Below, one piece after another: positions 37,129 through 40,092 of a stretch of 40,092 nt of DNA. The notes below the pieces were generated by a model. The model was not told the origin of the DNA and ran no database searches. It saw only the letters and a list, made by a program, of their open reading frames with translations. The DNA is from a virus. The position numbers were made by a program, and so were the translations under genes. Where the stretch lies: positions 1 to 40,092 of IMG/VR virus record IMGVR_UViG_3300031851_000056; one strand, given 5' to 3'. Numbering within the stretch: the first letter of the stretch is position 1; each line of letters opens with the position of its first letter.

Positions 37129-38331
37129 ATGGCAATTAATTTTACAGACAGTCCCAGTGATGGCGATACTATTACGGCAAACGGTAAAACATACACGTAT
37201 GAGAGTAGTAGTGCTAAGTGGAAAGCATCTGCGGCAGATAGTGGTGGCGGAGGTGGTGGTGTAACTACATATGCAAATATAGCAGCTCTTCCTAGCTCAG
37301 GAAATACTGGAGGAGACCTAGCATTTGTAACGGATGTGAAAGCTTTTTATGGCTGGGATGGCACAGAGTGGGATAGAGTTTTTTCAGGGAAAAATATGCT
37401 TCCTGAGTTCACTACTAGTCCAGCAGCTTCCTACGACCTAGCAGCTGACGGCACAGCAACTACTGTTACTGTAGCTGCTACAGACCCCGAAGGGTTTGCT
37501 GTTAGTTATAGTCACGATACCTCTCCAACTAATCAAGCTCAAGCTACAATTACTCAGAGTGGAGGTACATTTACAGTAACTCCTAGTACCTCTAGTTCTA
37601 ATGCGGGAACATTTACTGCTAGATTCAAGGCTTTTGATGGTGTAAGAACTAATAGTGCTTCTTCAACATTTAAGCTTAGCTTTTATCCTGGAGGCATCTC
37701 CCCTTACGGTTGGTGGGATTTTGGTGAGTCTTCTAGTTACGGAGGGTCAGGCACTACTTGGTCAGATATTTCCACTAATAGTAATGATATGACTTTTTCA
37801 GGAGGTACTTACACATCAAGTAGTAGTACCCATAGTGTTCCCACAATGCAGTTTGATAATTCAGGGGGCAACTTCATATTTCCTTCGGATGTTAGGTCTA
37901 ACGCCAAGACATATGTAATGATATTCTATCAACCTACAAATGCTAACTTTATGCTGATGGGGGACGGTACGACTTCTCGCTATCATTTTTACTTCGTAAA
38001 TGGTAATGCTGGACTTTTTAACGCTCCGGGCTTCTCTGCTTGGACAGGAGAGACTATACTACATTATGTAAATGGCTCCACACCTCCTACAAGTAAAGAT
38101 GTGGCTGCTGATGCTCTTGACTACACAAAGTATAATATGGCTGCTGTAACAGGTCTGGATGTGACTTCTCACTCATATAGGTGGATGGGCTATTCTGGTC
38201 TACAGAGAGCGGCGCACGTAAGAGCAGTACTAGCATATGATAGTATATTAACAACGACTCAATTGGCATCAATATCTAGTTATTATAGCGACGAGCTAGG
38301 ATCTAGCAATATGACAGCTTGGTCATCATAG
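37129..38331 (+). CDS. Adhesin with shared anchor, Ig-like domain and LamG-like lectin domain (copy 1)
   Basis: The 400-residue protein starts with MAINFTDSPSDGDTITANG … KW, then a Gly-rich hinge (GGGGGG, ~38-44), a small module with NIAALPSSGNTGGDLAFVTD … YGWDGTEWDRVFSGK, an Ig-like domain (~97-187; DPEGFAVSYSHDTSPT, FTVTPSTSSSN), and from ~190 a LamG/concanavalin-type lectin: YGWWDFGESSSY … TTWSDISTNSNDMTF, ending with AVLAYDSILTTTQLASISSYY. These last motifs are usual in LamG-type domains on virion and secreted proteins and point to sugar binding on the cell surface. AAAGGAG precedes the ATG. It is a close tandem relative of the next gene. Confidence 0.75.
   Translation: MAINFTDSPSDGDTITANGKTYTYESSSAKWKASAADSGGGGGGVTTYANIAALPSSGNTGGDLAFVTDVKAFYGWDGTEWDRVFSGKNMLPEFTTSPAASYDLAADGTATTVTVAATDPEGFAVSYSHDTSPTNQAQATITQSGGTFTVTPSTSSSNAGTFTARFKAFDGVRTNSASSTFKLSFYPGGISPYGWWDFGESSSYGGSGTTWSDISTNSNDMTFSGGTYTSSSSTHSVPTMQFDNSGGNFIFPSDVRSNAKTYVMIFYQPTNANFMLMGDGTTSRYHFYFVNGNAGLFNAPGFSAWTGETILHYVNGSTPPTSKDVAADALDYTKYNMAAVTGLDVTSHSYRWMGYSGLQRAAHVRAVLAYDSILTTTQLASISSYYSDELGSSNMTAWSS
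37259..37671 (+). repeat. Tandem duplicated segment, copy 1 (413 bases)
   Basis: This segment aligns with 38641-39053 over 413 bases without a gap. Identity rises toward the 3' half (Ig-like domain), where long stretches are identical, and then falls sharply where the two lectin domains begin. Confidence 0.9.
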
Positions 38332-38348
38332 TAGAATAAGGAAATAAA

Positions 38349-39728
38349 ATGGCAATTAACTTTACAGATAGTCCCAGTGATGGAGACACAATAACAGCAG
38401 ACGGTAGGACTTATACTTACAATAGTTCGGCTGCAAAATGGAAAATTACTGCTAGCAGTAGTGGTACTGGGTCTCCTATGGCGATCTCTGACACAGCTCC
38501 GGGCAGTCCTTCAAGCGGAGACTTGTGGTTTGATACAACTGAACTAGTACCTTATATTTACTATGCGGATGGAACTAGTAACCAGTGGGTTGAGTTTTAC
38601 CCTGCTTCTGGCAGCTCGGGAGGAGGAGGAGGAGGAGGGGGTGTAACTACGTATGCAAATATAGCAGCTCTACCTAGCTCTGGTAATACTGGTGGAGATC
38701 TAGCATTTGTAACAGATGTAAAAGCTGTATATGTGTGGGATGGTACGGAGTGGGATAGACTTTTTAGTGGACAAAATATGCTTCCTGAGTTTACTAGTAG
38801 TCCAGCCGCTTCTTACGACCTAGCAACTGATGGTACAGCAACTACTGTAACAATAGCTGCTACAGACCCCGAAGGGTTTGCTGTTAGTTATAGTCATGAT
38901 ACCTCTCCAAGTAATCAAGCTCAAGCTACAATTACTCAGAGTGGAGGCACATTTACAGTAACTCCTAGTACCTCTAGTTCTAATGAAGGAACATTTACTG
39001 CTAGATTTAAGGCTTTTGATGGTGTAAGAACTAATAGTGCTTCTTCAACATTTTCATTAGGTTTTGGCCCAGATAGTATATCAGGCTTAATAGGTTGGTG
39101 GGACTTTGGAGACTCCACTAGCTATGGAGGGTCAGGCACTACTTGGACTGATATTTCTTCTAATAGTAACAATATAACTTTTAGCTCGGGAACATATTCT
39201 TCTAGTACAAGTGCACATAGTGTAGCTGCAATGCAGTTTACACTGGGCGGGTATGGTACAGGAAACTTTGCCTTTCCTAGTGCGCTTGCGAGCACAGCTA
39301 AAACTGTTATTCTAATTTATCATACACCGACTTCTCTAGCGAATACTCTCCTGTGGAACTTAGGAACCAACAGTTCTAGTTATTTGTATGTAGCACAAGA
39401 TGCAGGTACCTCAGCACCTTTTGGCGGCTATAGCCCTCACAGCGGAGAAAGTATAGTTCATAGAGCTAATGGTAGTACCGCTTTGAGTACTAGAGATGCC
39501 ATATTCGACGCGCTTGATGTTACTAAATATAACAGTGCTATAATCTCAGGAGCCGTATTCACTAGTGGTACCAGGTTTAATGGATATATTACTGGCAGCT
39601 TTAGAAAGTCGCATGATGTTAGAGCACTTGTTGTTTTCGATAGTGTATTAACAACAACTCAAATGGAACTAGTACACAGCTATTATAGGTCTCAATTAGG
39701 AGCTTCAAATATGACAGCTTGGTCATAA
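38349..39728 (+). CDS. Adhesin with shared anchor, QWVE module, Ig-like domain and LamG-like lectin (copy 2)
   Basis: The 459-residue protein repeats the plan of the gene before it with one extra module. Order: anchor (MAINFTDSPSDGDTITADG … KW), SDTAPGSPSSGDLWFDTTEL … IYYADGTSNQWVEF (~44-83), a long Gly run (~93-100), NIAALPSSGNTGGDLAFVTD, Ig-like domain (~155-240), and a LamG-like lectin from ~245 (IGWWDFGDSTSYGGSG, TTWTDISSNSNNITF … ALVVFDSVLTTTQMELVHSYY). The lectin is clearly related to that of copy 1 but much more diverged than the upstream part, suggesting selection for a different ligand. TAAGGA precedes the ATG. It is the last gene of the operon, ending before a bidirectional terminator. 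Confidence 0.75.
   Translation: MAINFTDSPSDGDTITADGRTYTYNSSAAKWKITASSSGTGSPMAISDTAPGSPSSGDLWFDTTELVPYIYYADGTSNQWVEFYPASGSSGGGGGGGGVTTYANIAALPSSGNTGGDLAFVTDVKAVYVWDGTEWDRLFSGQNMLPEFTSSPAASYDLATDGTATTVTIAATDPEGFAVSYSHDTSPSNQAQATITQSGGTFTVTPSTSSSNEGTFTARFKAFDGVRTNSASSTFSLGFGPDSISGLIGWWDFGDSTSYGGSGTTWTDISSNSNNITFSSGTYSSSTSAHSVAAMQFTLGGYGTGNFAFPSALASTAKTVILIYHTPTSLANTLLWNLGTNSSSYLYVAQDAGTSAPFGGYSPHSGESIVHRANGSTALSTRDAIFDALDVTKYNSAIISGAVFTSGTRFNGYITGSFRKSHDVRALVVFDSVLTTTQMELVHSYYRSQLGASNMTAWS
38618..38640 (+). repeat. GGA triplet run coding for a polyglycine hinge
   Basis: GGGAGGAGGAGGAGGAGG-type sequence codes for about eight glycines between the QWVE module and the next domain. The matching place in the preceding gene (near 37240-37258) has a shorter GGT/GGC/GGA mix. 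Slippage in triplets would change hinge length without breaking the frame. Confidence 0.8.
38641..39053 (+). repeat. Tandem duplicated segment, copy 2 (413 bases)
   Basis: Partner of 37259-37671, with the same length and no gaps in the alignment read by eye. The two copies lie 1,382 bases apart. Confidence 0.9.
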
Positions 39729-39735
39729 TATAAAA

Positions 39736-39755
39736 AAAGGGGCGTAAGCCCCTTT
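39736..39755. terminator. Bidirectional terminator between converging operons
   Basis: AAAGGGGC and GCCCCTTT form an eight-base-pair stem with a GTAA loop. On the + strand it is followed by CTTTT, on the - strand by a run of T from the AAAAAAA before it. It ends the fibre operon and the leftward nrdB-side transcript. Confidence 0.92.
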
Positions 39756-39759
39756 CTTT

Positions 39760-39975
39760 TTACTCCTCTACTGGAGCTAGTGCTGACCCAAGGTCTGCGA
39801 CAAACCCATCTTTCGCTCGAGTGAGCTGGTGGGTTTTTGCTCTTAGCGGAGCTAGCTGAGTATCAATGTCTTGAATTTGATTCACTAGATACTTTTGCTC
39901 ATCTGTAAGATCTGCAATTGGATATTCTTCTCCATTGAAGTTTAATACAGGATTTTCTTCTACTTCATCGGTCAT
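39760..39975 (-). CDS. Small conserved phage protein (71 residues)
   Basis: The 71-residue acidic protein reads VLNFNGEEYPIADLTDEQ … LVNQIQDIDTQLAPLRAK, a beta-turn start followed by a helix-heavy, probably coiled-coil part (~25-60). Similar small proteins (FNG..Y.I.DL……LV.QIQDL) are common in large marine phages and cyanophages, with unknown function. AAGGA eight bases before the ATG on the minus strand supports the start. It lies 11 bases after the end of nrdB, as second gene of a leftward unit, and ends at the bidirectional terminator. Confidence 0.72.
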   Translation of the reverse strand: MTDEVEENPVLNFNGEEYPIADLTDEQKYLVNQIQDIDTQLAPLRAKTHQLTRAKDGFVADLGSALAPVEE

Positions 39976-39986
39976 TATAAGGTTCC

Positions 39987-40092
39987 TTATTTAAAAATGT
40001 CTTGCCAGTTACCTGTAGTACTAGCGCGAGAGTACTCAGTGGCACGTTGTTCGAAAAAGTTAGCGTGTTCTACGCCATTTAACATATAATCT
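39987..40092 (-). CDS. nrdB: Ribonucleotide reductase class I small subunit, C-terminal end (partial)
   Basis: Only the last 34 complete codons are visible; the gene runs off the right edge of the window. The residues VEHANFFEQRATEYSRAS, then TTGNWQDIFK, match the C-terminal tail of class I ribonucleotide reductase small subunits, where NFFE.R…EY is conserved (it is present in the human R2 subunit), and a final flexible tail binds the large subunit. The enzyme turns ribonucleotides into deoxyribonucleotides, and phages often carry it to supply DNA synthesis. The metal ligands are outside the window, so activity cannot be judged. Leftward orientation, opposite to the structural genes, fits a replication and metabolism module. 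Confidence 0.78.
   Translation of the reverse strand, partial: DYMLNGVEHANFFEQRATEYSRASTTGNWQDIFK

Noticed and set aside
37129-39728. Diversity-generating retroelement acting on the duplicated lectin genes
   Set aside because: No reverse transcriptase gene and no template repeat with adenine-specific differences is visible; the differences are spread over the whole lectin domain.

Overview
This window is the late structural region of a tailed double-stranded DNA phage (Caudoviricetes). It most likely belongs to a long-tailed, siphovirus-type lytic phage of a Gram-negative, probably marine, bacterium. The evidence is an HK97-type capsid and connector set, a lambda-like pair of overlapping tail-assembly chaperone frames, a 1,296-residue tape measure, and a large J-like tail-tip protein, with no recognisable contractile sheath or baseplate-wedge gene. 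The fibre proteins are built from low-complexity modules of a kind known from fibres of marine phages and cyanophages. A ribonucleotide reductase small-subunit C-terminus on the opposite strand at the right edge points to a phage that makes its own nucleotides. No integrase, repressor, tRNA, CRISPR array or insertion sequence was seen. The host assignment is inference.

Layout. At 1-3957 lie the head and neck genes: the end of an upstream reading frame that runs in frame, without a stop, into the major capsid protein, then a terminator, a gp6-like head-tail connector, a large neck protein with a gp10-like C-terminus, and a tail-terminator-like protein. At 4019-11750 lie the tail tube and shaft: a large tube protein followed by a terminator, a consensus promoter, a second tube-like protein, the G/T chaperone pair, the tape measure and a minor tail protein. 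At 11750-17548 is the giant tail-tip protein. A second promoter with the same architecture sits at 17568-17609 and opens a 22-kb fibre region (17629-39728) that fills more than half of the window.

The fibre region holds two small adaptor-like proteins, a mid-size fibre, a short fibre-like protein, two very long fibres (2,379 and 1,407 residues), three small or unclassified virion-type proteins, and several separate tip proteins. Five genes share one N-terminal module of about 36 residues, and several share a second module ending in a QWVE-type strand. They end in different carbohydrate-binding-like folds: three apparently unrelated seven-bladed beta-propellers and two LamG-like lectin domains, the latter in a recently duplicated gene pair. 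This looks like a modular set of adhesins assembled by shuffling cassettes and is the most interesting content of the window.

At the right end the rightward transcript meets leftward genes (a 71-residue protein and the end of nrdB) at a bidirectional terminator. Terminators directly behind the two probably most abundant virion proteins (capsid and tail tube), plus restart promoters, suggest simple dosage control of late expression. All intergenic gaps are short; the longest (5306-5450) holds a terminator, a promoter and a leader hairpin.
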